A DNA stretch of 64,000 bases from Metabacillus litoralis. Lineage in GTDB: Bacteria > Bacillota > Bacilli > Bacillales > Bacillaceae. A program made the position numbers and the translations under genes. Shown in pieces: positions 54,232-63,694 of the stretch. The notes beneath the pieces are model-generated. The model was not told where the DNA came from. It made no database searches and was given only the letters and a program-made list of their open reading frames with translations. Location of the stretch: NCBI RefSeq assembly GCF_007994985.1, contig NZ_VOQF01000001.1, forward strand, positions 124,001-188,000, in the 5' to 3' direction. Numbering within the stretch: position 1 is the stretch's first letter; every line of letters begins with the position of its first letter.

Positions 54232-55545
54232 TTAAAATCCTGCTAATGATTTTGCATAATGAAACGGAGTTGTGCGTAAAGTCTTAACTAATTGGCGATT
54301 CTTCATTTTTATTAAGCTATCATATCCGTAAAGTTTATTAACCTCTAAAATCCAGATATTGAAATGATCATCAATAATACAGTCTATTGCAACATCACCA
54401 TAATTGCCGATTGTCTTATCTAATGTTTTGCACAAATCGATGCAAGTAGTATAAATTTTTTGTTTCATCATATTCACTTCTTCAGCGGTTCCCTCAAATA
54501 AAAATCTTATTGCTTCTTCTCCAGATAATAATTTCTCTACGTATTTTAAGTTTGTAATGATTGTATTTTTTTTAGACACTCTTCCGATCATTCCTTGACA
54601 AACCCATTCTTTAAGGTGATTTTTCTGAGCATAAATGCGAAAATCAACATTTTGATTTTCTCGAGAAATAGAAACACTTTGTTGGATGATATATTTTTTA
54701 TTCATTAACTTTCTTAGAAACAATTGCAGATCATCTTTGTTATTTAATACGGTTTTCTCTCTATTACGATTCGTTACAACTAGTAATTCTTGTTCATTTT
54801 TAGTCATATGAAATATCCCTTGCCCTCCAGCACCGTCACGAGGCTTGACGTAAACAGAGCCATATTGATCTATGAATTTTTCTACTTGTTCAACATCACT
54901 TATGGATTCTGTATAAGGAAAATACTTAGCTAGCTCATTGTCTACTAAGCTATATTCATTTATTTCACCTTTACAAAAATAATAAGAATTAATAACTTTA
55001 TCGCCGATTTGTGCTATTAAATCGTTGTACCTATCAGTATCAATAGGATGTCTTTTGTACACAACATCAGGATAAGGAAACGTACCAGCTATCCATCTAG
55101 TGTTTACTTTGTCACCGTTTGGATTGTAGTAATATCCATGAATTACTTTTTTCTCCGCATCAATTTCTTTTGCAGCAAAGATAAAAATGAGCCCACCTAT
55201 TTCTGAATAACTGGAAAAGCGGCCTTTCATACGTTCTAATCTTTTTGGTGATAGATGTTTTTTATGAGAATATGCGACAAAGCCAATAACTGGACCAAGG
55301 CGGAGTGTTCGACCAGTTAAATCCACTTCAAAAGGAACTTCACTTGGAATCGTAAGGGTTTTCGTTATGTCAACTGGAATTCCTATATTATTCTCAGCTA
55401 GCTCATCATCCATTTTCACCAAATATTCTTTTGACCAGTTTCCGATTTTAAGAATAATTCGATGTTGCACGATACCGTACTCATTCTTCAAGCTTTTAGA
55501 AATACGAATTTCTTCTGGATTATTGTGATATTCAATCGTTACCAT
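54232..55545 (-). CDS. YheC/YheD-family ATP-grasp protein (4)
   Basis: The 437-residue protein from the ATG at 55545 (AGAGGGGGG upstream; the frame extends to 55581) has RLGPVIGFVAYS, ATP-grasp loop VYVKPRDGAGGQGIFHM, YIIQQSVSISRENQNVDFRI and the metal site VAIDCIIDDHFNIWILEVNK. It is the first gene of the three-gene run 54232-53114-51726. Confidence 0.88.
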   Translation of the reverse strand: MVTIEYHNNPEEIRISKSLKNEYGIVQHRIILKIGNWSKEYLVKMDDELAENNIGIPVDITKTLTIPSEVPFEVDLTGRTLRLGPVIGFVAYSHKKHLSPKRLERMKGRFSSYSEIGGLIFIFAAKEIDAEKKVIHGYYYNPNGDKVNTRWIAGTFPYPDVVYKRHPIDTDRYNDLIAQIGDKVINSYYFCKGEINEYSLVDNELAKYFPYTESISDVEQVEKFIDQYGSVYVKPRDGAGGQGIFHMTKNEQELLVVTNRNREKTVLNNKDDLQLFLRKLMNKKYIIQQSVSISRENQNVDFRIYAQKNHLKEWVCQGMIGRVSKKNTIITNLKYVEKLLSGEEAIRFLFEGTAEEVNMMKQKIYTTCIDLCKTLDKTIGNYGDVAIDCIIDDHFNIWILEVNKLYGYDSLIKMKNRQLVKTLRTTPFHYAKSLAGF

Positions 55546-55689
55546 ACCCATTTCCCCCCTCTGATACAAAGCTTGAGACACTATAATTCATTACATGCAC
55601 AAATGTACAGTTGGGTACGGCTTTTTACCTATAATTTGGCAAAAATATTGATTGTGGGTGTTATTATTTTAAGCTATGTTAAAGCTTAA

Positions 55690-55850
55690 GATTGATTTTT
55701 AGCACTTGGTTGATTGGAGTGAAAGGCATGAGACTCCTGCGGGAGAAGCGTGTCAAAGGGAGACCCCACAGGCGCTTGCGCCGAGGAGGCTTCCGGACCG
55801 CCCGCGGAAAGCGAATGCCTGTAACGGAAATCAACCACAAAGTTTAACAG
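55690..55850. repeat. GC-rich dispersed repeat, family A (inverted copy)
   Basis: It starts near GTTGATTGGAGTGAAAGGCA, includes AGACCCCACAGGCGCTTGCG and ends GCCTGTAACGGAAATCAACC: an inverted near-copy of 35610-35790. Any reading frame here is spurious. It separates two YheCD genes. Confidence 0.8.
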
Positions 55851-55868
55851 AGCCTTATTTTATAATGG

Positions 55869-56930
55869 TTATCTTTGTGACAAATAATAGGCATATTCAA
55901 AAGGTCGAGTGAATGAGAGATCTTGATCCTTTAAACTACGAATAGGATATGGTAAATGATTCACTTCAAATATCCATAAATCCCCTCGTTGATCTAAACC
56001 AAGGTCAATTCCTATGTCACCCATATGATAGCTTGAATCATCAAACGTTTTTCCTATTTCATGTCCTAATTGAATAATAGATTTTTTCATAGTTATGATT
56101 TTTTCAGGAAGAAACATTTCTTTTAAAAATGGTTCAATATACATAAGCATGTTTTTATCTGATCCTCTTGAAACAAACGGTTTTTTTAACGCAATTCTGC
56201 CTACCAATAGACTTACATCCCAATCACCAATACCATTTTTATTCATGTTTAAGCGAATATCCGTTGATTTCCCTTTCCATTTTGCTGTTTGTATACCTTG
56301 TTGAATCATATACTTACCAGTTGAAAATCCCTTCGGATATAAGTTCCATATTTCTTTACTATTCTTAACAGCACTTGTTTTTTTAGCCGTTTCTATTTTT
56401 ATATGATCTTCATCTTTTTTTACCCAGATGATTCCTTTGCCACTATGACCTCTAATTGGTTTTAAATAAAATTCATGAAACTCTTCTAAAGCTTCGTCAA
56501 GATCATCTATTTCATTTAACATCCTTGAATGGGGTAAGTGGCTTCTTAGTGATTTATTTTCTGATAAAATCTGACTTCCTTCAAACTTGTTATAAAAATG
56601 ATTATTAAAGATTCTACCAGGCATTAACTTTTCTATCTCTTGTAATTCACAATGATTCACTTCACTTTGCATATAAATGACATCAGGTATTGAAAAAGCT
56701 CCATTCTCTATTACGATTTTATTGTCTTTTTTTCTATAAATCTGTCCTTTTAAAGTGGAAGTTTCAATATTTAGATTTTCTAATGTAAAAACAATAATTT
56801 CATCAAATAAATCATTTTCTAGCATAGAGATTCTTCTTTGAGCTAAGCGTTTAAACGTTCTTCTAGTTGTTTTAGTACTTCTACCAACACATATTCCTAA
56901 CTTTGGTTTCATATTAGATTGTTCATTCAA
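55869..56930 (-). CDS. YheC/YheD-family ATP-grasp protein (5), short form
   Basis: The 353-residue protein begins MNEQSNMKPKLGICVGRSTK and has FYLKPIRGHSGKGIIWVKKD, YMIQQGIQTAKWKGKSTDIR and IGIDLGLDQRGDLWIFEVNH. The TTG start has GGAGAG upstream. Like the gene at 53114 it lacks the longer N-terminal domain. It is separated from the other YheCD genes by a family A repeat. Confidence 0.85.
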   Translation of the reverse strand: MNEQSNMKPKLGICVGRSTKTTRRTFKRLAQRRISMLENDLFDEIIVFTLENLNIETSTLKGQIYRKKDNKIVIENGAFSIPDVIYMQSEVNHCELQEIEKLMPGRIFNNHFYNKFEGSQILSENKSLRSHLPHSRMLNEIDDLDEALEEFHEFYLKPIRGHSGKGIIWVKKDEDHIKIETAKKTSAVKNSKEIWNLYPKGFSTGKYMIQQGIQTAKWKGKSTDIRLNMNKNGIGDWDVSLLVGRIALKKPFVSRGSDKNMLMYIEPFLKEMFLPEKIITMKKSIIQLGHEIGKTFDDSSYHMGDIGIDLGLDQRGDLWIFEVNHLPYPIRSLKDQDLSFTRPFEYAYYLSQR

Positions 56931-57075
56931 AATTAAACACTCTCCTTTCTACAAATTATGTTGTTAAGCAATATTTGGATTATACTTTTTTCTATTTTCT
57001 AGACGAGCGTATATACATTCTTTTTTATGATGAATACAATATTATGAATAAAATAGTTAAAGGAGATTGATAAAT

Positions 57076-57585
57076 ATGCCATGTACTTCAACAGTTTCAC
57101 TAGATTATTATGATTTTGAATGGTTGGGTGATGCTTCCGCGGGTGTGATTAGTTACCGCGTAACTGGAACCTTAGAAGAATGTTCAAATGGTGAATTCCC
57201 AGATTTAAGTCACTTTACGGTTGGCTTCGGATGTCCTTTAGAATTTTTTCCGGACGAACCAGTTGTAGGGTCAGTTCAGTATTTTCTAGATGGAAATTTA
57301 ATTAGCACCCAAGCTGTTAGTGTTGATTTTGTTTCAAGCGGAGAATTTCCTTTTGATGGAATTAAATTCGAACAATTAGATGGTGATACAGTCCTAAAAT
57401 CAGCTGCTTGTGGAGTAGATGGAGATAATCGTACACATGATGCTATTTTCACTTTTCTATTACCAGAAGATGTAGGATTCATCTATCAAGAATGCTGTGT
57501 AGGAATTGGTTGGGTTGGCGGTACAACTAGATCGCCATTTTGTGAGGAATGTATCACTGGTCTTTGCTGTTCAACCAAAGGTTAA
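57076..57585 (+). CDS. Cysteine-rich hypothetical protein, possibly spore surface
   Basis: The 169-residue protein from the ATG at 57076 (GGAG about 10 bases upstream) has no signal peptide. It is acidic and strand-rich, with a C-terminal cysteine cluster (ECCVGIGWVGG, FCEECITGLCCSTKG: seven Cys in the last 32 residues). Cysteine clusters of this sort are common in cross-linked spore coat or exosporium proteins. The location between ATP-grasp and glycosyltransferase genes supports that, but no family is recognised. Confidence 0.6.
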   Translation: MPCTSTVSLDYYDFEWLGDASAGVISYRVTGTLEECSNGEFPDLSHFTVGFGCPLEFFPDEPVVGSVQYFLDGNLISTQAVSVDFVSSGEFPFDGIKFEQLDGDTVLKSAACGVDGDNRTHDAIFTFLLPEDVGFIYQECCVGIGWVGGTTRSPFCEECITGLCCSTKG

Positions 57586-57610
57586 TTTAATCTATTAGCA
57601 AACATCAACA

Positions 57611-57645
57611 AAAAAATAGCCTTCAACAGAAGGCTATTTTTTTGT
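57611..57645. terminator. Bidirectional terminator
   Basis: AAATAGCCTTC pairs with GAAGGCTATTT around ACA/AACA, with T-runs both ways, between convergent genes. Confidence 0.85.
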
Positions 57646-58647
57646 TATTTTAAAGTACTTATAAAAATCAGAACTCAACTCTTCTCCTTGAGCATTATAA
57701 TCCTTTGCTGAAACAGTGTTATCCTTCTTCTTCTTTATCATCGTATTATTATCTCCATGAGCAAGAACCCATGTTAATAGTGGGGTATTGACCATTGTAT
57801 ACTTTTTATTAATCTTACTAAGATGCGTTTTCACTGAGCCGTGTCGTCTTCCAACAATTTTAAAATTTGTTTTTAGAACATCCTTCCGTTTTGAAGAGAT
57901 AGGAAACTCTCTATTTGTAAAATAAAACAATTGGCTAGTGCCACATCCAATATAAAATCGATTTCTTTGCCATACTTCTTGGTTGGATACATTCACCATA
58001 AATCCACTATTAAAAACAAAGGCATCTGTTTTAGGACATTTTCGAATGTATTCAACAAATCGGTGATGAATCCAATCATCGGCATCAACAGGCATAAAAT
58101 ATCCTGTATACCCAATTCTTCTTAAATGCGATCCAATCACATTTCGCTTCAATAACTTATCCCTACTATACCCTTTTGAGTTTAGTGGTGGCGGAAATTT
58201 AACCTTCAGCCATGTTACCCTACTATGTTTTAACTCGGGTATGGTTGGCTTTTTATGTCCTGCAATTATAATTCGATAATGTTGATCTGTGTTGTTAAAG
58301 ATTGTTCTTAATGTTTTTGCCAGATTATTTTGTACTCTTTGCCAATTTCGTGAAGCTCTTTTACTTTTTAGAGAAATGGCAAAGACAATTTCCTTATTTA
58401 TCTCATTATTACTTGAATTTAAGTCTGATATATATTTATCTATCGTATTAAGATTTTCCATTACTGGTTTATGAATAGAAGATTGAGTAGCTTGTTCTTT
58501 TTTGGTTCTTTTATCTTGTACTGGAGATAAAGTGAGGGTTTTATTGTGTGATTTCGTAGTAGAAAATGTGTTGTGTTTTTTGCGAGCGCTTTTTAACCTT
58601 TTTATTTTCTTGTAAATAACTTTCTTCTTATTTTTCACTAACATCAT
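57634..58647 (-). CDS. Glycosyltransferase (GT-A, family 2-like) with basic N-terminal extension
   Basis: The 337-residue protein starts with a very basic stretch of about 60 residues (KNKKKVIYKKIKRLKSARKK). A GT-A domain follows: EIVFAISLKSKRASRNWQRV, a donor-binding region, and YFMPVDADDWIHHRFVEYI with the DADD metal motif. The basic tail may bind nucleic acid or anionic polymer. It probably glycosylates a spore-surface component. AAGGTGA precedes the ATG. Confidence 0.8.
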   Translation of the reverse strand: MMLVKNKKKVIYKKIKRLKSARKKHNTFSTTKSHNKTLTLSPVQDKRTKKEQATQSSIHKPVMENLNTIDKYISDLNSSNNEINKEIVFAISLKSKRASRNWQRVQNNLAKTLRTIFNNTDQHYRIIIAGHKKPTIPELKHSRVTWLKVKFPPPLNSKGYSRDKLLKRNVIGSHLRRIGYTGYFMPVDADDWIHHRFVEYIRKCPKTDAFVFNSGFMVNVSNQEVWQRNRFYIGCGTSQLFYFTNREFPISSKRKDVLKTNFKIVGRRHGSVKTHLSKINKKYTMVNTPLLTWVLAHGDNNTMIKKKKDNTVSAKDYNAQGEELSSDFYKYFKITKK

Positions 58648-58690
58648 TCACCTTTCTAAGGCTTTTAAAATAGCTTCCCATTGTATATTG

Positions 58691-60007
58691 TTATCTATCT
58701 ATACCTTTACTTGTTGTCCTTCCAATAGAGTAGTAGTCTATAGAATGCTGACTTATTTCCTCTAAATGATAGCAATTTCGTCCATCAAAAATAATCGGAT
58801 GTTTCATCAATTTTACGTAGTTAGTAATGGGAAAGTGTACAATCTCTTTCCATTCGGTTAAAATAAACACAGCATCTGCATCTTGTATTGCCTCTTTTAT
58901 ACAATCTACATATTGGATAGTAGGATGAAGTATTTTTTTCGCAGCATTTTTTGCAACTGGGTCAAATGCTATAATGTTTGCACCTTCTTCTACTAATTGG
59001 TTTGAAATATCAATAGAAGCTGCTTCTCTCATGTCATCTGTATTCGGTTTAAACGATAAACCTAAAAGAGCAATCTTTTTTCCGTGAAAAGTTCCAAGTC
59101 TTTCTTTCGCTTTTTTTATAAGAACTGACTTTTGAGTTTCATTAATTTTCACAACAGATGATAAAATTTGAAATTGATATCCAGCTTCATTGGCTATATG
59201 AAGAAGCGCATTCGTATCTTTAGGAAAGCAAGAACCTCCATAACCAATTCCAGCATTTAAAAATTGAGAACCAATTCTCTGATCCTTCCCCATTCCCATA
59301 GAAACATCTTCAACATTCGCTCCAACTTTTTCACATATCGAAGCAATTTCATTGATAAAGCTAATTTTAGTAGCAAGAAAAGCATTTGCTGCGTACTTGA
59401 TCAGCTCTGCACTACGAATATCAGTTTTAAATATTGGAATATTGAAAGGTTTATTGATTTCTTCGAGAATTAAAGCTGCACGATCGTTTTCAACTCCAAT
59501 GACAATACGATCACCATTAAAGGAATCATAAATCGCTGATCCTTCTCTTAAAAATTCAGGATTAGAAGCAATATCAACTCTGACTTCTGCTTGTAAATGT
59601 TCTTGAATCATTTTCAAAATAAAATGATTTGTTCCAACTGGGACAGTACTTTTCGTTACAACAACCACATCGTTTTTCACACGGTGAGCAATTCTCTTCG
59701 CCACTTCTTCAACAAACTGTAGATCTGCTGATCCGTCCTTCTTCTGAGGTGTGCCAACAGCAATATAAATAACATCCACTTCATAAGCATCTTGAGTTTC
59801 TAAGCTAAAACGTAAATTTCCACTCGCTACATTTTTCGAAATCAACTCTTCTATGTCAGGTTCATATATCGGTGATTTTCCACTTTTTAATAGATCTATC
59901 TTTTCTTGATCAACATCAATACAAGTGACATCATGACCGATTTCAGCCAAACATACACCTGTGACAAGACCCACATACCCTGTTCCGACTACCGCTATCT
60001 TTTTCAT
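58691..60007 (-). CDS. ugd: UDP-glucose 6-dehydrogenase
   Basis: The 438-residue enzyme oxidises UDP-glucose to UDP-glucuronate with 2 NAD+. It has the NAD-binding VVGTGYVGLVTGVCLAEIGH, the catalytic loop with Cys (GYGGSCFPKDTNALL), the substrate-binding NPEFLREGSAIYD and the C-terminal LGLSFKPNTDDMREA. It resembles TuaD/YwqF. It starts the sugar-precursor part of the locus, with GGAGG upstream of the ATG. Confidence 0.95.
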   Translation of the reverse strand: MKKIAVVGTGYVGLVTGVCLAEIGHDVTCIDVDQEKIDLLKSGKSPIYEPDIEELISKNVASGNLRFSLETQDAYEVDVIYIAVGTPQKKDGSADLQFVEEVAKRIAHRVKNDVVVVTKSTVPVGTNHFILKMIQEHLQAEVRVDIASNPEFLREGSAIYDSFNGDRIVIGVENDRAALILEEINKPFNIPIFKTDIRSAELIKYAANAFLATKISFINEIASICEKVGANVEDVSMGMGKDQRIGSQFLNAGIGYGGSCFPKDTNALLHIANEAGYQFQILSSVVKINETQKSVLIKKAKERLGTFHGKKIALLGLSFKPNTDDMREAASIDISNQLVEEGANIIAFDPVAKNAAKKILHPTIQYVDCIKEAIQDADAVFILTEWKEIVHFPITNYVKLMKHPIIFDGRNCYHLEEISQHSIDYYSIGRTTSKGIDR

Positions 60008-60038
60008 GCATCAGAGCCTCCTTGCAAACAATTTTCAC

Positions 60039-60737
60039 CTAATTATCTTTGCTATTTTTCAAAAACAATTGATAACTTTTTTCCATCCTTTCTATCCTTT
60101 TCCAAAACTTTATTCCACAATGATGCATGATAACAGGATTTTCTGAAACATCCTTTCGATTAGGTCGACTATTCCATTTCACATCTAAAGATCCAATATA
60201 GGGAGTATACTTTGTCGGGCCATTGTATGTTAGAATTTTTACTAATCTATTTTTAAAGCCTAATAATTTTAAAAACCCTTGCTGATCCCACCATCCACGT
60301 TTATTTTTCCGCTTGAAATTCCATACTTTTTCTAGTATTTCAAATGTCATCGGATCTCGCTTTGCCACAATAACACCAGAGTTTGGAAATAATGGCTTTC
60401 TTCCAAAATAACTTGTCATATACACAACATGATCTGATTGTAACTCTTTACGAATATCTTCTTTAGGATTCACAATGATCGTATCTGAATCCATCCACAT
60501 CACTGTTTTATAGTATTTTAAGAGATTTGCAAGTAAGAAAATTTTATTCTTTTTTGCTAATTTTGTTGTTAAAAAACTTTCAGTAAAAAAAAGCGTATCA
60601 ATATTATGAAGCTTCCCATAATACTCAACTGTTGGTTTCATAATTTGTAATGCTTTTTCGTGATTCTCTCCAACTCCTAAACAACAAATGACCATATCAC
60701 TTTTAGGCTGTAATAAAAAATCATGAGAAGGGATCAC
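60039..60737 (-). CDS. Putative glycosyltransferase (GT-A, DxD)
   Basis: The 232-residue protein has the metal-binding TVMWMDSDTIIVNPKEDI (about 80-97), PLFPNSGVIVAKRDP, RGWWDQQGFLKLLGF and the terminal VIMHHCGIKFWKR. This is the pattern of galactosyltransferase-like (GMA12/GT34 or GT8-like) enzymes. The GTG start has GGAGG upstream. It lies between rfbA-like and ugd genes, probably in one operon. Confidence 0.8.
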   Translation of the reverse strand: MIPSHDFLLQPKSDMVICCLGVGENHEKALQIMKPTVEYYGKLHNIDTLFFTESFLTTKLAKKNKIFLLANLLKYYKTVMWMDSDTIIVNPKEDIRKELQSDHVVYMTSYFGRKPLFPNSGVIVAKRDPMTFEILEKVWNFKRKNKRGWWDQQGFLKLLGFKNRLVKILTYNGPTKYTPYIGSLDVKWNSRPNRKDVSENPVIMHHCGIKFWKRIERMEKSYQLFLKNSKDN

Positions 60738-60761
60738 GGTTATCCTCCTAACATTATTTAA

Positions 60762-61634
60762 CTATTTTATCTTTTTCGATAAGTTCTTCAAATACTGTCC
60801 GTATTCACTTTTCTCTAAACTTAATGCTAGTTTCATTAATTGAGATTTTGTAATTAACTTTTCTCTGAAAGCTATTTCTTCAATACAACCTATTTTAATC
60901 TTTTCGTTCTTCTCGGTTTCTTCGATAAATTGGCCAGCTTGGTATAAGGATGTATGTGTTCCTGTATCAAACCATGAATATCCGTTACCTAACAACTCAA
61001 CATGTAAATCACCTAATTCTAAATATGCTTTGTTAACATCAGTAATCTCTAATTCTCCTTTTTCTGAAGGCTTTATTTTTTTAGCAATATTTACAACTCG
61101 ATGATCATAAACATACAATCCTGTAACAGCATAATTTGTTTTCGGCTGTGCTGGCTTTTCCTCTAAATTAATAACTTCTTTCCGGTCATTGAATTCTACG
61201 ACTCCAAAACGATATGGATCTTTTACATAATAACCGAAAATTGTGGCACCTTTTTTTAAACTAATCGCCTTTCTTAAAAGTGAGGTTAATCCATGACCAT
61301 AAAAAATATTGTCACCTAAAATTAACGTAACAGGTTCATTACCAATGAATTCTTCTCCAATAATAAATGCTTGAGCAATGCCCTTTGGAGAAGGTTCAAC
61401 TTTAAATTTGATTGATATTCCTAATTGTGAACCATCGCCTAATAAATTCATAAATCTATGCTTATCCTCTGGTGTTGTAATAATGAGGATTTCTTTTATT
61501 CCTGCTTCCATTAATATAGCGAGAGGATAGTAAATCATCGGTTTATCGTATACAGGAAGCAATGGCTTTGAAATCACATTCGTTAAAGGACATAATCTCG
61601 TTCCTTTTCCTCCTGCAATTATTATTCCTTTCAA
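60762..61634 (-). CDS. rfbA: Glucose-1-phosphate thymidylyltransferase
   Basis: The 290-residue nucleotidyltransferase makes dTDP-glucose from dTTP and glucose-1-phosphate. Signature: [55 protein letters not shown] and [10 protein letters not shown]. It is the first step of dTDP-rhamnose and related sugars, but the rfbB/C/D genes are not in this window. The start is a TTG with GGGAGGG upstream. Similar genes (spsI) belong to spore-coat polysaccharide operons. Confidence 0.93.
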   Translation of the reverse strand: MKGIIIAGGKGTRLCPLTNVISKPLLPVYDKPMIYYPLAILMEAGIKEILIITTPEDKHRFMNLLGDGSQLGISIKFKVEPSPKGIAQAFIIGEEFIGNEPVTLILGDNIFYGHGLTSLLRKAISLKKGATIFGYYVKDPYRFGVVEFNDRKEVINLEEKPAQPKTNYAVTGLYVYDHRVVNIAKKIKPSEKGELEITDVNKAYLELGDLHVELLGNGYSWFDTGTHTSLYQAGQFIEETEKNEKIKIGCIEEIAFREKLITKSQLMKLALSLEKSEYGQYLKNLSKKIK

Positions 61635-61935
61635 ATTCCCTCCCCCTTTCTTTTTAAATTGCGTAAGCTCTTTTCGAATAATAATATATTAAATTATTTA
61701 GATATAGATATATGAAAGAGCCCAAATATAAGACATTATATCCAATTCATATAACCTATAATTGTATATACTATTCCCTTATTATCTATATTGATTAGGT
61801 GTTCATCGCTATAAAAGATAGATTATTAACCATTTATAGTACTCTAACTTAGTGAAAAACACATATTTCTCACCATTTATCACTAACTCATCGTAAATTC
61901 ATATATGTATAAAAAAGAATGTTGGAGGAATCTAA
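61635..61935. other. Divergent intergenic region
   Basis: No gene is seen. It is AT-rich, with the promoters for the divergent rfbA-like and glycosyltransferase genes expected here; no repeat or hairpin stands out. Confidence 0.4.
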
Positions 61936-62655
61936 ATGGTGTCAGTTGTTGCTTGTACAATTCGTGATTCAATGATGGACAATATATTTTCTAATTTTAA
62001 TAGACAATTGTGGCAAAAAAAGGAGTTAATTATTATTTTAAATAAAGATAAAATGAATAAGCAAAAATGGGAGGAAAAAGCAAGCACCTTTGACAATGTT
62101 TCAATTTATCAGCTTCCTGAAGAAAAGACGTTAGGAGATTGCTTAAATTTCGGTACCGAAAAAGCAAAGTATGAAATTGTCGCCAAACTCGATGATGATG
62201 ATTATTACTCTGAATATTACTTAACTGAAGCGATGATGGCATTCGCATCAACAAATGCACAGCTAATTGGCAAAGGAAAATCATTTATGTATTTTGAAAA
62301 ACAAAAGCTCCTTACAATAAGAAGACTAGGAAATGAAAACCAGCGTGTAAAAACGAATGTAAAAGGTGGGCTTAAAGGAGGAACCTTGATGTTTAAAAAA
62401 GAAATCTACCCTGAAATTAAGTTTCCTTCTAAAGTAGGCTCTGGAACAGACAGTTCATTTGTTGGACTTTGTAAAAGGAAAAAGCTAAGAATTTATTCAA
62501 CTAGTCGGTACAATTATGTATATATTAGAAAATCAAATAGTGATAGCCATACGTATAAAAGGTCAAATAAAGTATTGTTGCAAAAAAGTAGAAGGGTTGG
62601 GAAGATTTCGAACTTTGTCCCTAAAGTGACAAAAGCGTTTGGATCTAAACAATAG
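61936..62655 (+). CDS. Family 2-like glycosyltransferase (1)
   Basis: The 239-residue protein begins MVSVVACTIRDSMMDNIFSN and has WQKKELIIILNKDKMN, the donor/metal motif VAKLDDDDYYSEYYLTEAM and a C-terminal basic region. TTGGAGG precedes the ATG. It is closely related to the partial gene at 63695, so the two are paralogues separated by a GT8-type gene. Confidence 0.82.
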   Translation: MVSVVACTIRDSMMDNIFSNFNRQLWQKKELIIILNKDKMNKQKWEEKASTFDNVSIYQLPEEKTLGDCLNFGTEKAKYEIVAKLDDDDYYSEYYLTEAMMAFASTNAQLIGKGKSFMYFEKQKLLTIRRLGNENQRVKTNVKGGLKGGTLMFKKEIYPEIKFPSKVGSGTDSSFVGLCKRKKLRIYSTSRYNYVYIRKSNSDSHTYKRSNKVLLQKSRRVGKISNFVPKVTKAFGSKQ

Positions 62656-62733
62656 AATAAGAATTTTAAAAAAGATAAAGGACTAGCCACTATCTAATAA
62701 ATTCGGTTAGTCCACAATTTATGTTCTTTTCAT

Positions 62734-63507
62734 TCATTCATTTATTAATAAAGAAGATCTGAGATATTTATAATATTCATTTTTAAATGGATGTTCTGAA
62801 TTCCATGGTTTTTTTCGTGTAGTAAAGTGTATTATAACTGCATCTTTTTGTGGATAAATCTTTCTCCTATTCCAATGTCCAGTTGTATAATTCCACTTAT
62901 AATGTAACTTAAGCCACTTGTCATATAAAACAGCGTTTAGTGCGTCTTGATCCATAAACCTCTTTTGATCAGGATGTTTCTCTTTATAACGAATGATTTT
63001 CTCAGACGTATTATCCTCTCTCCACTTTTCTAAATTTAATAATAATACACCCGAATTGAAGTAACCAGAACCTGTTGGTAATGAAATATACTTAATTAGC
63101 TTCTTAGAAATGGTACTTTCGACAGCAGCTAAATGATAGTCTTCAATATTAGTTTCCCATAAAGCAGTAAGATCCTTAGTTACTATTAAATCACAATCAA
63201 GATATAATGCCTTATTAATATCAGTACTTAAGAGATTAGGTATTAATATACGATAATATGCTTGCTTACTTATCCGTTTACGTTCATTAAATGAATGAAA
63301 AACTTCGTCGTCAATCTCTAGGAAATGAATGCTTGAATTAAATCTCTCAACGATGAGTTGTAGTTTGAGTTTGTTACTTTCTGATAGATTTCCATCAATT
63401 ATATAGATGTTGATGTGTTCCGTTTGATCTTGATTCATAAATAAGGATGTTAACATGACACCTAAATGTATGGCATATTTATCATCTGATGCTGATACGA
63501 TATGCAT
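62734..63507 (-). CDS. Family 8-like glycosyltransferase
   Basis: The 257-residue enzyme has HIVSASDDKYAIHLGVMLTS, the DxD motif ALYLDCDLIVTKDL, YFNSGVLLLNLEKWRED, FMDQDALNAVL and the final IHFTTRKKPW. These are the complete set of GT8 elements found in LPS/teichoic galactosyl- and glucosyltransferases. GGAGG precedes the ATG. Confidence 0.9.
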   Translation of the reverse strand: MHIVSASDDKYAIHLGVMLTSLFMNQDQTEHINIYIIDGNLSESNKLKLQLIVERFNSSIHFLEIDDEVFHSFNERKRISKQAYYRILIPNLLSTDINKALYLDCDLIVTKDLTALWETNIEDYHLAAVESTISKKLIKYISLPTGSGYFNSGVLLLNLEKWREDNTSEKIIRYKEKHPDQKRFMDQDALNAVLYDKWLKLHYKWNYTTGHWNRRKIYPQKDAVIIHFTTRKKPWNSEHPFKNEYYKYLRSSLLINE

Positions 63508-63694
63508 GAATAATCCTCCTTTTTTACATTTGTTATACCAAAATATGAATTCTTAAGAAATTTGATTGTACTCCCCTACTAGATAATGAGAATAAAGGTA
63601 CTTATCTATTATTTTAGGTATCGCAAGTCATAGAAATAGGTGAACCTAAAACTATGATTTTGCATAAAATTATAATAAGTGGGGGTGATCATCA

